From Bryoerythrophyllum caledonicum (Eukaryota; Streptophyta; Bryopsida; Pottiales; Pottiaceae), in contig OZ020525.1 of the NCBI GenBank assembly GCA_963971425.1, forward strand, positions 17,800,187-17,864,186: a DNA stretch of 64,000 bases. Reading direction: 5' to 3'. The notes under the pieces are model-generated. The model was not told the origin of the DNA, made no database searches, and saw nothing but the letters and a program-made list of their open reading frames with translations. Positions within the stretch are counted from its first letter, which is position 1; the number at the start of each line of letters is the position of its first letter. Positions 46,634-59,324 of the stretch are shown here, piece by piece. The translations under genes and the position numbers were made by a program.

Positions 46634-49600
46634 TCAGAGCTCATCTAATGGCGGAACGACTCCCTCCACGTGTCCAATGGTACTACCTACCATAGTGGAC
46701 AGTTCATGATCCTGCACTGGACGATCTCCCACATCTTCGATACCAATGGACACACACTCAACATATCGGTAATTGCCATGAACACCCTCCCGCGTATGCC
46801 TTACCCTATCATCATTGTAGAAAAAGCCATCCTCTAGATTGAAGGACATCTCTCGCTCTAACAAGAAGCCCCCCTGAAATGCAATGATGTCCTCGGATAC
46901 GCTAGATCTTGGAACGAAAGGCAAACCTGGTCCAGTATTACTCTGAGTACCTCTGAACATCTCTTGTATCTCCGATAAAGGCTGTGATTGAGAAGGCATC
47001 GAAGGCTGTGGAATCCTCCTCTGCACCGAAAAAAATTCCAATGAATCCAATTATTCTTCCTCCATCTCCAACCTAGGACCATCAAATGTATGCCCCCCTC
47101 CTGCCCATGCCGCCAAACCAACATCCACTACACCGGTATCTTGCATCCTCTCTGTAGGTGTTGCAGACGTCTCCCTTGAAGTATCTCCCACCGCCCGCTG
47201 CGTTGATGGAATCCTCTCTCTTGGAGGAGACTGGTTCACTTCATCTTCATCGGCGTCTGATCCACTACGAGATGAGAAATCTTCAGTGGTACCTGAACAT
47301 GGCAATCTCTCATGTAAACCACCTCCATCCTCATTGTCGTCTTCATTCCTCACTCCACCAACCACCTCTTCGGTCTCAGGTACAATGTTGCAACCAGTAC
47401 TTGTTCCACCAGTCCTGACCAACAGTTGTCCTTGGAAATTGTCAGACAACTCATTGTACAGAAATAAAACTCTGTTTGTACAATCGTCAATGATGAAAAC
47501 CTCATATCCCTGGAAATCTCCTTCAAGGATCGTGGGAATGGCCGTAGATATGTTACACGCCACCAAACCTCAACCACGGGGCAAGTAAGAGCCCACTAGT
47601 CTTGCCAGCTCTGATGGAGATCTCTCAAGTGAATCAACTTCAGAGGGTTGGCGTGCCTCACTCCAGTGATCCAAGAAAATAAGAGGAAGTGGAACGTCTC
47701 CTGAAACAAAGTTCGGGCCAGGAGATGTACCTACAGGGTGCTGCATAAAAATCACAACATCGCCAATCGGTTGTACTACTTGCTCCAGACGCCCATTCTC
47801 TGTAAAATCGAGAGCATAGGGATTAACCGAGTTCGGATCAAATGCCCAACATCCACGTTGCATAGTACATCCCTCTGGAAGCTTCACCTTCGTGAAAAAC
47901 GCTTCGTTGGCATACACGGCCGCTGGTAACAAGAAGATGACATTCCATCATTCAATATTTGTCATCCATAATGACAGCTGTGCAAAAGCTGTGGATAACT
48001 GGGCGTCTCCCCAATGACCATCTCCATGCCTCCCACCGCCACATCAACAATGAATCACCCACAAACATGGTTTCCCCAACTCTATATAGTCAGTGCGGAA
48101 TAACCCTCTTCTACACCGAATCGGAAGAAGATTCTCTGTGTCGCTCTGGCCTGGCCTCTTGACTTCCATCTGCCATTCCCAATTAGCAGTAGCATGTCCT
48201 CCCACATCCACGGACAGTCCAATGTATCCACGCCCCCCTGCTGCAATGTCACCATAATGAAACCTAATGGAAGGAGGGATGAGGTAGCCTATGTCTTCTA
48301 GCTTAGACACCTTCCCCTGCACAGGAGCAGTCCAAGCTTTTTTCGTGGTAGCATTCAAAAGCTTCCCAAAGGTATCAAGTAGTGCGTTACTCCTCGGAAA
48401 ATACTTCCCTACACGGATACAAAAGAACTTCTCCATGGAATCAGGTGTACTTTCCTTGTTCTCCACCATCAACCAACGGATGGAATTGATCACAGCTTCT
48501 CGTCTCTGATATCGGTCACAAACACCGGCAATCGTACGAGGATATGGATTCTTGTCTTTTACACCGTCGAAGTAGTATGCTTGACGAGGTCTTACTCCAT
48601 CCTCCGTCACCCGCTTTGCTGTAGCAGACTTTGCCAACCGAAGATAATATCAAATTGGAACCCTATCTAACGGCCTCAACCAATTCTGGGTCATCTCCTT
48701 TCTTGTTGGTCGTACGTCCACATTTGGATCGAGCTCTTTCTTCCTCGCCATGCCCTTCCACTTATCCTCTTCATCCTTGCTATAAAAGAGAATGTCATCT
48801 TCGTAGTCCTTGCATACTTGAATGATAGCTTCGAAGCAGTCATTGCTCGGATTCTATGCATGATTGGTCAGATCCTCCATGTTTTTGGCCAACCTCTTCA
48901 CCGTGACAATTCCATCCCCCTTGGGCAACTTATGCACTGCACTTGCTGCACTCACCAAAGCAACAGCCCTGCGTGCATCGTCTACACGTAGTGTGCTGTC
49001 AGGCCTCCCGTATAGATCCCAAATCTGACGGAGCTTCTTCAAATCCTCCTCCATGGTAGAATATGACTGTCTCTGGAACTCTGCCACGTTGATCCGCGCA
49101 AACTTCTCAATGTAAAAGCGATGATCATCATACACCACAAAAGAGGCCTCCCGCTGCTCGAACGTGTCTAGGTACTCATTTAAAGGCATAGTACCATCTC
49201 TCCACTATTGTTGTGCAAACTTACAAGCTGCTATTATGTGTTGCCCATCCACCGGTTCCCAAATGATATGATCTTGAAACCAAGAATATTAGGATCCCAT
49301 GGCACCCTCTACAGAAGCACTCCCGTGTGCAATGAACATGCGCTCAAACTCTCGTGCGGTTCCTATCAACGGAAATGGAAACTCCTCCTTCTCAACGACA
49401 CCATCATCGGTGGTAGTATGCACAATGTATCTGATCGGTCGAAGTACCAATCTACTCACCCGAGTCGCGGATTCTAGGTCTCTTAAGCGGTTAAATACTT
49501 CTCTGACCCTCTTTTGTGATAAAACCCGGTGGTTCGTTTCCGGATTCTCCACAGAGACAATGCGGTCTATGTGTGCCTTAAACACAAAATTCCCCCACAC

Positions 49601-50596
49601 TGATCATTTTGCAATCTCCTCCGTTGTAGGCACTGGTGTTTTTAAATACATTGAAGGTGGAACATCTCGTGGTATCTCCAGATTGTCTTCAAAATCCTCT
49701 GGAACACTGTCAGATAGGTTGTGAAACTTTTCTTCCTCCGGCGCCATGGCTGATAAATCAGCTAAATCTCCCGATGTAGATGTAGGTGCCCTACGATGAC
49801 CATCAGACGTCTTGAGCCCCGACCTAGGAACCCTGCCACCGGATCTTACACTTCCCCCAATCAACCTCCTTGCGCTTGGATCCAAACTTGATGGGCCTTC
49901 TCTTGAACCAGAAGCTACATCACTCTTAACACGCCGTGGCGTCTTCGTAGGACGTCTACTCGTTAATGGAGGATTCGGTAATGTTTGTACCTCAGAAGTT
50001 GTGGTGGGATGTTGGCCTCCACTTCCCCTCCCCCCCTCCAGTGGTCGCCAATCCAATTGCAACGGCTCAGCAAGATTTCGATAAACTTCTGTTTCTTCTG
50101 GTTCCGTTGGTGGGGCTTGAGTTGTCGCACGTGATGGGCCCCTCTCCCGAAATGCCTCATATCTAATATGTTCCTCCATAATCTTCTTAGCCTTCAGCAC
50201 CATCTCCGGTGATAACGCTAAACAGGCTAAGACGTTATTGTGTCTAGCAATACGTACCGCAAGAGAGATGTTCAACCAAAACGTCTGCAATTTGAGGAAT
50301 TTCACTTGATCTGGATTTCGAAGAAGATTCAAAGGGACAGGTGCAAGAAGCAACTTCTTCGAAAGAGAAGTCTTCACCTCCGATTGACCTGGATCCACTG
50401 CGCAAGTAACGTATACCATATCATCACGCCGAAGACTGATTGCCTGGATTTTGCCAAAACTCTTCCCCAACGCCAATGTACGCTTCCCCAGCTCGAAGGG
50501 ATAATCCGTCACCCACAAGAAGGCGTTCGACTCATCCACTTCCGCGATCCACCAGCCGTGGCTCTTCCAGATTCTGTCAATATTTGGTGGTGCCAT
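46634..50596 (-). pseudogene. 1,321-codon frame with ParB-like DGQH motif, nine nonsense codons and no frameshift
   Basis: From ATG at 50596 (MAPPNIDRIWKSHGWW) one frame runs to TGA at 46634. It is interrupted by TGA 49604, TAA 49289, TAG 49205, TAG 48854, TGA 48650, TGA 48044, TGA 47948, TGA 47570 and TAA 47051 (lowest coordinate of each). All share one phase, so no net indel occurred. Around 49.2-49.5 kb it reads FPFPLIGTAREFERM and then IIWEPVDGQHIIAACKFA, like the strand-turn-DGxH core of ParB/sulfiredoxin folds. Downstream come FVVYDDHRFYIEKFARINVA, a helical region, and SIRFHYGDIAAGGRGYIGL, which I do not recognise. A Pro/Ser/Arg-rich linker lies at about 49.75-50.1 kb. Every stop is explicable by a C-to-T or G-to-A change. 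It was probably a transposon or repeat protein, but no terminal repeats were found. Upstream, the 354-bp array begins within 60 bp of the ATG. Confidence 0.6.
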
Positions 50597-50654
50597 AACG
50601 CAACACTCAAAAAACCTGTATATCATTACAAAACGATAGTCACTATTAATATGA

Positions 50655-52500
50655 ATAGGAATTATTGAACCACCACTCATTGCACAATTTTTTGAACATG
50701 CTACAGCCCTTGTCTACCTCTAAAAGCTTTTGCACTGCAGAAGATCTAAACCCAACACCATCGTGTAAAGCATGTTCTTAGTTCTTTGGTGAAATAACAT
50801 ATTAATCCAAGTCAATTATTTTCACACATTGTCACACATTTTCGGCCAAGGTACCAAAAAACTTATAACTTTCCACATAAATCTTTGAGATCTTTATATG
50901 ATTTACTTTTAATTTTTCCTACAGCATTATGTGATGTAAACCTTCTTATTGACCATTTGGATTCTCATTTAAAACAATATCGAGTTCACAAAAAAATATA
51001 ACGTGAATTGAGAATTATTGAACCTCCACTCATTGCACAATTTTTTTGAATATGCTACACTCCTTGTCTACCTCTCAAAAAATTTGTACTACACAAGATC
51101 TAAATCCAATACCATCGTGTTAAGCATGTTGTTCGTTCTTTGGTGAAATAACATATTAATCCAAGTCAATTATTTTCACATATTGTCACACATTTTCGGC
51201 CAAGGTACCAAAAAACTTATACCTTTCCACATAAATCTTTGAGATCTTTGTATGATTCACTTTTGATTTTTACTACGGCATTATGTGATGTAAACCTTCT
51301 TATTGACCATTTGGATTCTCATTTAAAACAATATCGAGTTCACAAAAAAATATAACGTGAATTGAGAATTATTGAACCTCCACTCATTGCACAATTTTTT
51401 GAACATGCTACAGCCCTTGTCTACCTCTAAAAGCTTTTGCACTACAGAAGATCTAAATCCAACACCATCGTGTAAAGCATGTTCTTAGTTCTTTGGTGAA
51501 ATAACATATTAATCCAAGTCAATTATTTTCACACATTGTCACACATTTTCGGCCAAGGTACCAAAAAACTTATACCTTTCCACATAAATCTTTGAGATCT
51601 TCGTATGATTCACTTTTGATTTTTCCTACGGCATTATGTGATGTAAACCTTCTTATTGACCATTTGGATTCTCATTTAAAACAATATCGAGTTCACAAAA
51701 AAATATAACGTGAATTGAGAATTATTGAACCTCCACTCATTGCACAATTTTTTCGAATATGCTACACTCCTTGTCTACCTCTCAAAACATTTGCACTACA
51801 CAAGATCTAAATCCAATACCATCGTGTTAAGCATGTTGTTCGTTCTTTGGTGAAATAGCATATTAATCCAAGTCAATTATTTTCACACATTGTCACACAT
51901 TTTCGGCCAAGGTACCAAAATACTTATACCTTTCCACATAAATCTTTGAGATCTTCGTATGATTCACTTTTGTTTTTTCCTACGGCATTATGTGATGTAA
52001 ACCTTCTTATTGACAATTTGGATTCTTATTTAAAACAATATCGAGTTCACAAAAAAATATAACGTGAATTGAGAATTATTGAACCTCCACTCATTGCACA
52101 ATTTTTTTGAATATGCTACACTCCTTGTCTACCTCTCAAAAAATTTGTACTACAGAAGATCTAAATCCAATACCATCGTGTTAAGCATGTTGTTCGTTCT
52201 TTGGTGAAATAACATATTAATCCAAGTCAATTATTTTCACATATTGTCACACATTTTTGGCCAAGGTACCAAAACACTTATACCTTTCCACATAAATCTT
52301 TGAGATCTTCGAATGATTCACTTTTGTTTTTTCCTACGGCATTATGTGATGTAAACCTTCTTATTGACCATTTGGATTCTCATTTAAAACAATATCAAGT
52401 TCACAAAAAAATATAACGTGAATTGAGAATTATTGAACCTTCACTCATTGCACAATTTTTTTGAATATGCTGCACTCCTTGTCTACCTCTAAAAATTAGT
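50655..52500 (-). repeat. 354-bp tandem array derived from the TTAA-family repeat
   Basis: The phrase GAATTATTGAACC recurs at about 50659, 51013, 51367, 51720, 52074 and 52428, spacing 353-354 bp, giving about five units that differ by only a few percent. Each unit matches, in reverse orientation, the middle to right part of the dispersed TTAA-family repeat (for example GATGTAAACCTTCTTATTGACC and GGCCAAGGTACCAAAA). The flank 52500-52830 continues that repeat towards its left end in single copy, so the array grew inside one inverted copy. Confidence 0.85.
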
Positions 52501-52830
52501 ATATAGCAAACTAACATCATGCTAAATATTATGGTAATTTTTTGAGACCGTTTGAAATGCCAATATTGGACACCAATTGAGGTCAAAGTCAGCTGATCCA
52601 TAAAACGCAGGGATGAAAATGAGCCTTTTCTCTACTTCAAACATTAAAATCTTTCAATCGGTGCGGTAAAACTTTATGAAATTTTGTGAGTATATTACTA
52701 AATAAGTCGTTATTGAGATCCTACGGTTAAAACTATCAAAAAAACTTCAATTTTTTTTCCTTGCAAATTGCACTAAAACGAGCATTTATAAAGATTTTTG
52801 GTTTAGATATTCTTTACATCATTTTTGGAC

Positions 52831-54940
52831 CAAGGAACTTCGAGTATCAATATCGAGGGTATACTACCAGGGTATGACTAACTGGGCACCTTAACCGGTT
52901 ATCAACCATGGTGTCTATTTCGGGTATCAATTTAGGGTTTCAAATTAGGGTTTCAAATTCAGGGTATCAATCCGGATATCAATGTGTTGCACCCTTTGGA
53001 TAGTCCTACGAGGGTTGTGCGCGCGCACACCCCTCGTAGTAGTTGTGAGGAGGCTGTGAGTGTGAGAGAGAGGGTTTGGAGGATTGAGGGATTGTAAGAG
53101 GGGCTTGTGAGGGCGGAGGGTGGGGAGAGAAGAGTTGTGAGGGAGAGGAATGAATGGGAGGTGTGAGGAAGAGAAAATGTGGGCGGCTAGGGTTTGGTAT
53201 ACACAAGGAGGATAGGGCGCGGGAGGGGAGAGGAGAGATGGAGGTGAGAGCATGGGAGGGGGGGAATTTGTTTTTTTTTTAAAACGAGGCTGAGCCAGGC
53301 CGACCTACGCCTGGCCGACCTGAGCCTGTGGCAGGCCCCTGCGCCTGGCCAGGCCGCGCCTGCCTTGCGCCAGGTCGTGCGAGGACTGGCCGCGCCTGCG
53401 CCATCGCGCGCAATACTTGCGCGCATAACTTGGGCTGCGCATCGCGCACCTTCACTAGCACAGCGCGCCAGGCCATCGCGCGCGCTTGCGGCCTACGCCA
53501 TCACACTCGCATCTCATTGCTCTCCGTTTGCTAGGCTGCGCAAAGTTTGAAGTTGTGCGTGCAAGGTTCTTCGTCGACGTTGCGCAACCAGCAGCACCTT
53601 GCGCGAGGCCGTTCAACGTTCAAGAAGCACTTTCACAGGGTTTGGGTTTTTGACCTCGACTATTTTTGGATATGGTCAGTGGAGGAGCACCAGCAGTTGG
53701 AGGTGTGCACGCTCCAGTCTACGCGAACTCCATGGCAACGGCGGCTAGGATTTGGTTGTGGTGCCTACGGTTAGATTGCGGCGGCTAGGGTTTGGTTGCG
53801 GCGGCTAGGGTTCAGGTAGTGCGCTCATGTGCTATACTCAAGATTTAGTGCCATTCTACGAGTTAACTCACTTGACTTCAGTTTTGTGTGGTTTTTGAGT
53901 CAGTATTTTAGTATTACAAAAACTGCACTCTTTAGTTGTTGACTGCTATCTTGTGTAAACATTAAACCTTTGCTGATTTTGCAATTTAAATCGTACTCAA
54001 GTTCATGTCTTCATTTGTGTGCTCCTATATTGGTACTGCTCACTATCGTAACTCTAACTGATCTTAATCCTCATGAATCTAACCCTGGAGTACTCTCATC
54101 TTCAGAATTGAAACAAAGCCAGAAGCTTACCAAAATCGCCAAAATCTCCTTGATGTGCAAATGTCCTTCAATCTACACAGTACACACAAAGTTGATAGAA
54201 ATTAGCAAATGAGGAAAAATGCACATGGCCTTCAGGTTTCGATTGCAAGAGAGCTCACCTTAGAAATTGGGAAGAGAAGAGACTTCTAGATTTGCATAGA
54301 AACCTTATATTCATGTTGGAACCTTGTGCCCCAAGTTTATTAGTCAAAGTTTGACTTTAGAACTTTTCACATTTTGCTTTGTTTCTCCTTATGTTTAAAC
54401 TATTTACATATTATATTAATATTTTGAGCTATATGTAATACGAAGATGCTTAGGAGTTTTATCACATAATTTACCAAATAAATTTTATGCATGTGTTGCA
54501 GGTAAAGTGGGAAGGGTTGAAAATTTAAAAACATGTTCAACAACGACGAAATGGTGATTTAATGTTGAACGCCATCAAGCACGAGTGCGTGTACCACTAA
54601 CACCTGCAACGTATTTTGAGGTAAACATTTATTTTTACACAAGTTTAAGATTGATTGTTGATTGATCTTCTGTACTATGTTGTTTGTAGAATAACCTTTA
54701 TGTGGACGTACAAACCTTTTTTTTAATTATGGATTGTAACAAGATCCAATGGTGTTAGTAATAGTAAGTAAACAACATGGTTCATTTTCTCCCCTAGGTT
54801 CAGTGGATTCTCTTCGTTTCAATTCACTTAGATTCAAAAGATTGCATCAGACATGATGTAGATTCATTATCATCATGTCAGAAATGATATTAGTTATATT
54901 TTATACCAATGTTTAGGGATGCAAAAGAGGTGTAGCATAT
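52831..54940. other. unannotated stretch with a GC-rich island
   Basis: At 52840-52990 'agggtatcaat' and 'agggtttcaaat' words repeat. At 53030-53270 one strand is G/A-rich. At 53285-53530 a GC-rich block of GGCCAGGCCGCGCCTGCGCC-like words and GCGCGC runs stands out, followed by three 'gcggctagggtttggttg' units to 53820. No reading frame looks like a protein. It could be a promoter or CpG-type region, or the GC-rich end of an unrecognised transposon. Confidence 0.4.
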
Positions 54941-55893
54941 TTAACCCCTAAATGATCAAGTGACAAAAATGGGCTTCTTGAAAGTTCGGTCAGGTTCCTA
55001 TGGTGTCAATTTCTAACATTCCTCTATGAAAATTTTACTATAGAAAGGCATTACCAAGACTTTAGTGGGAAAACAATTTTTACCTAAATTGGACATTTGA
55101 TCAAAAAGTTTTAACGTTTTGAATTTCAAATGGGGAGAGCGGGCAAGTCGGGCATGTCCAAAAAGTTTTGCTAGAACACTGTGTTGAATGTAAGATTTTC
55201 AGTAATCGTAAGTAATATTATTTTCCTTCATGTTGTCAAAATAAGTTCTCGTATTTAGTGATAAATAACATATCAATCTAAGTCAAACATTTTCACACAT
55301 TGTCACTCATTGTTAGGCAAGGTACTAAAAAAACTTCTTGTTTTCCAAATAAAACCTAGATATCTTTTCATTTTTCACTTTTTATCTTTTCCACAACAAT
55401 ATGTGGTGTAAACCTTCTTATTGACCATTTGGATTACCAATCTATAATATATTATGTTCACAAAAAATTACAATGTGAATTAACAAATTTCGAACTTCCA
55501 CTCCTTGCACAGTTGTTTTGAATATGCTACACCCGTTCTCTACCTCTAAAAATTGGTGTACAAGGAACTAACATCATGCTTAACAAGATGGTTGTGGATT
55601 TAGACCTTGTGTAGTGCAAAAATTTGACAGTAAGTGAAGTCAAAGTCTGCTGATCCACTGCACGCAAGGAAGAATATGAACCATATGTTTGACTTCAAAC
55701 ACTATAATCTTTCAATCCGAATGGTCAAAGTTTATGAAATTTTGTTTATATATTACTTAATAAGTCTTAATTGGGATCCTACGGTCAATATTAGAAATAA
55801 AATCTTTTGTTTCTTTATTTGTTCATTGCACTGGAATTCAACAATTTTGAAGTGTTTTTGGTGTAACATTGTCATTGTACCTTTAGGGATAAA
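54941..55893 (-). repeat. TTAA-family dispersed repeat, copy E (inverted)
   Basis: It begins TTTAACCCCTAAATGATC at 54941, followed by CGGTCAGGTTCCTA, the complement of the family's right end. It ends CCTTTAGGGATAAAG at about 55893, the complement of the left end. The interior shares GATGTAAACC-type phrases with the 354-bp array and AGTCTGCTGATCCA with the others. Confidence 0.65.
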
Positions 55894-56110
55894 GACTCCG
55901 TGCAAGGAGTTCGTGCTCTACAAATTCTAATATTTTTCATTTCAATGGTGTTTTATCAAAAGGTCCAATATCATCATCATATTTTGAACAATAAATATGT
56001 GTTTAGATACATATCTTTTATCAGATGAATGATGCTTTGAAGGTTAACAATTGGTACATGTATTTTGACTAATGTGCAGCCAAAATGTTCATATTTTTTC
56101 AATAGTGATA

Positions 56111-59100
56111 ATGGAGAGCCGCACGATTCAGACTTCTTTTATACAGCCACACATCCAAAGGGATATTATGCATTCCAATAGCTCTGTGGGGGCTCGATTA
56201 GTACGAGCAGCACGTGCAAGGCAAATTCAACAGAGATCTGTTGGGATCATGACATCTGAATTAGAAAAGACGATAGAATTGCTTTCTGAGAGAGGAGATG
56301 TGGTGGGCTTAGCAACCTGGGAGCATGCATTTAAAAGTGGCATGGAATTGAATGGGTCGAAGTTGTTCCCATTCGAGGTGGCGGTGCGTATCACTAGGGT
56401 AGATGATGCATAGCATTGGACCGGAGAGATTGTAGGAGAACGCCTTGACATGTGTGGGCTTGATCATTCGTTGGCATCGGTCTTTGCTACGTGTAGTGGC
56501 TGTAGAACCTGATATCACAGGTGTCCATGGTGACATTGGATCACAGATAGCGCCTACACAAGTGATGGCCCCATAATTTGATTTTCCTGAGTTCATCAAC
56601 ACACTAGGATCCACCGAGAGGTCTCGACGCAGTAGTCATGCTTCAAATGCCATAGATGAAAATTCCCCGTTTTCCCAATCTACTCCCTCAAACATCCGAG
56701 ATTTTCCCCATGTAGATGGATTTTCTTATGTTAGACCAACACGTCGTCCCTATTCTATGCAAAATAGGAGAATGAGAGATTCAAGAGAGCCATCATTGAC
56801 AGAAGTTGCACCAGCTAAGGTATCGCATAGAAGCGTGCAAATTGCAATGGCACAAGGAGGATGCAAATGCAATTGTTTGAGGGACGTTCCAGCAAGGTAT
56901 CTATTGGACATGCGATATAATGCATGGGGTAATGAGTTTTCGGTACGAAGTACCTGGATGAGGCAGATGTTGGTTTCTTTTTAGACAAGGACGGAATGAA
57001 CTCGTCGAGACAAGTTTGTAACAAAGTTAGATGGAAAACAAGTTTGCAATGTTTGCTACGCTCTTGAAGTTGGATATTCACAAAGGCGCTTTAAGCAATT
57101 GAAGAAGGACTGTCTAATATACGGAAGAGTGACATCGATTCACGGCAATACCCTTTCAGATCCGATCAGAGAGAGCACTAGAATGTCTATGGCAGAGGCT
57201 TGCTTTAAATTGTTTGTCGATGAAGCTGGTTGTCGTCAACCTCATCGTTGTATTCGCCGTAAGAGTGACAACGAAGTGGTGCCTCTCATTTTCCTTCCTA
57301 TGAATACAGCCAAATTTGATGTATTCAATTACGTGAACGAGGAGGTCAAGAGAATTTGTAATGGAGAAACCATTTCTATGAGTTCGTTCCGGAGGATGTG
57401 GCGCATCAAGTATCTCCATGTTCAGATACCTCCATTCTCGAGATTCTCAAAGTGTTATCATTGTTGGGAGTATAAATGTGCCATGGAGGGAACCACGAAT
57501 GCGGATGCAAGGATAAAGATAAAGGAGTTGTTTATGTTGCATGTGCGCAACCAGATGAAAGAACGTAGGCATTATTGGATATTCAAGAGGTCGTGTTATA
57601 TTAGCCCAGAGTTGTACATGTGCATCATAGTGGATGGCATGGACCAAAACACGACCATGGTACCGAGGATGCGTTAGACTGTGAAGAACATTGAACACCG
57701 GTTTGTGAAGACCCATTTGTGTGGTGCTCTTGTACATAAGATTGGTTTATATTGCGACCTGTGGTTTGGGGCTCACCACAAACACGATAGCAATCAAGTC
57801 GTGCGTACATTGTTGTACGTGATTGGAGATGTGCTGCGGAGGAGGGGCTTTTTGCCACCAACATTGCGAATTCAGGCCGACAACTGCACGCGTGAGAACA
57901 AAAACATTTATATGTTTGCTCTACGTGCTACATTGGTGGGATTGGGATTTTTTCAGGAGGTGGAACTGTCTTTTCTTATAGTGGGCCATACACACGAAGA
58001 TATTGATCAATGTTTCAGTTGTATATCAAATACGTTGAAGAGGTCGGACGTGGACTCGTTGAAGAGGTCGGACGTGGACTCGTTGAAGGAAATGATTAGT
58101 CTTATAGAACGAGGAACATCTCCTATGGAGGCATTTGTTAGCGCCCGGCTGCTAGAGAATGTATGGGATTGGAAATTGTTCATAACTCCTCACTTACTGA
58201 CAGGTCAGGATTCATTGGTGGGCATAACATTTCCGCACCACATGCGATTCTATATAGACAATCGAGAAGGGACTCGTGAGGTTCGAGTACAACACAAGCA
58301 TTATTGCAAGGATCCATGGGGACCGGAGGCAGGGACGAAAACTTTGAGGTCGTTGCCAAATAGGGATGAACGACCATCATTTGCGGAAGTATTTGCAGCG
58401 GACGAACTGGAGTTGAAGGCGTTGGATGACTTCATTGTATATAAACAAAGGTGCATCCAAAGATTGCAGCATGAGGACAAGAATCGTGAGGTAAAAGTAG
58501 AGGCTGAAAGATTGAAACTCTATTTAGCTCAATTTCCACACAAAGATCGTAGCAATGAGCATCGTACCTCACCATTTTGGCCTTCAGAGTTCTCCAACAC
58601 CGGACCTACAAGGAGCGCATCTTTGGGTGTAATGGATGGTGCAAGTGAAGAAAATCTCGAGGTAAATATCGTAGAGCAGGTAGTGGCCATGCTTCCAAAT
58701 GCCGAGGCTCGAGGATACTTTGATCCTCGTAGAGGAAGACCCTCTAATCAAGCAGTGCGTAGGGCACAACAAACAGAGTGCAACTGTGTTGAGGAACGCG
58801 CCGAAGAAGGAGCAATGTATGAAGGTAATCACGACCCATTTCCACCATTTAATCCACAATCCGATATCCGTTGTGGACATTTTGTAGTTTTGAATGTTGA
58901 TCGAGCAGAGATAGAAGGCGGTGTACCATTCTATGTGGGGAAAGTGATTGAGGAAGGAAAAAACCAATGGAGACTTAAGATTAAGGTTTGTTGGTATTGG
59001 CCCATCATCCAAAGGGGGGTTGCTGATGGACATGGGTCTTCTGCACAACGGTATGCAAATTGCATGGATTCATTCTGGGAGCCATCTGGGGAGACCCATA

Positions 59101-59324
59101 GTTGGATAGAGAAAGATGCATGCATTTTTTCATGGATAGACACACTGGAAATAACCATGTCCGGGGCCAGCGGGTGGAGAAAGCGCAATGTATTTGGAGT
59201 GTAGGTTGAAAGCAGGATTCGCATTCTTCAATCGGCAAAGGCTCACATCCTACAATATATTGCAATGCAAACCGAAGCTATCGATGACAACCGTTTGCAA
59301 GCAGCCCTGAATTCTATGGAGTAG
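56111..59324 (+). pseudogene. DDE-type transposase-like protein with GHTHEDIDQ motif (DUF7869-type), decayed
   Basis: The coding path starts at ATG 56111, changes frame near 56.45 kb, and stays in one frame to TAG 59322. Stops lie at 56411, 56574, 56982, 56997, 57675 and 59202, all TAG, TAA or TGA obtainable from CAG, CAA or CGA. N-terminal Cys cluster CKCNCLRDVP; then KLDGKQVCNVCYALEVGYS, a finger-like segment. Acidic residues sit in the spacing of an RNase H-fold transposase: IIVDGMDQNT near 57.63 kb, LRIQADNCTRENKN near 57.88 kb and IVGHTHEDIDQCFS near 58.0 kb. The C-terminal third contains ADELELKALDDFIVYK and a Tudor-like or SH3-like CGHFVVLNV...GVPFYVGKVI. I associate HTHEDIDQ proteins with DUF7869-type mobile-element proteins, from memory. 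A 24-bp in-frame duplication (KRSDVDSL twice) lies at about 58032-58085. A degenerate relative lies at 27.4-28.2 kb. Confidence 0.65.

Noticed and set aside
46634..50596. Functional gene read through recoded stops or RNA editing
   Set aside because: Nuclear stop recoding is not known in plants and U-to-C editing is organellar; deamination explains all nine stops more simply. Transcript data could reopen the question.
50655..52500. CRISPR-like regular array
   Set aside because: The 354-bp units repeat over their whole length without unique spacers, and this is a plant nuclear locus.
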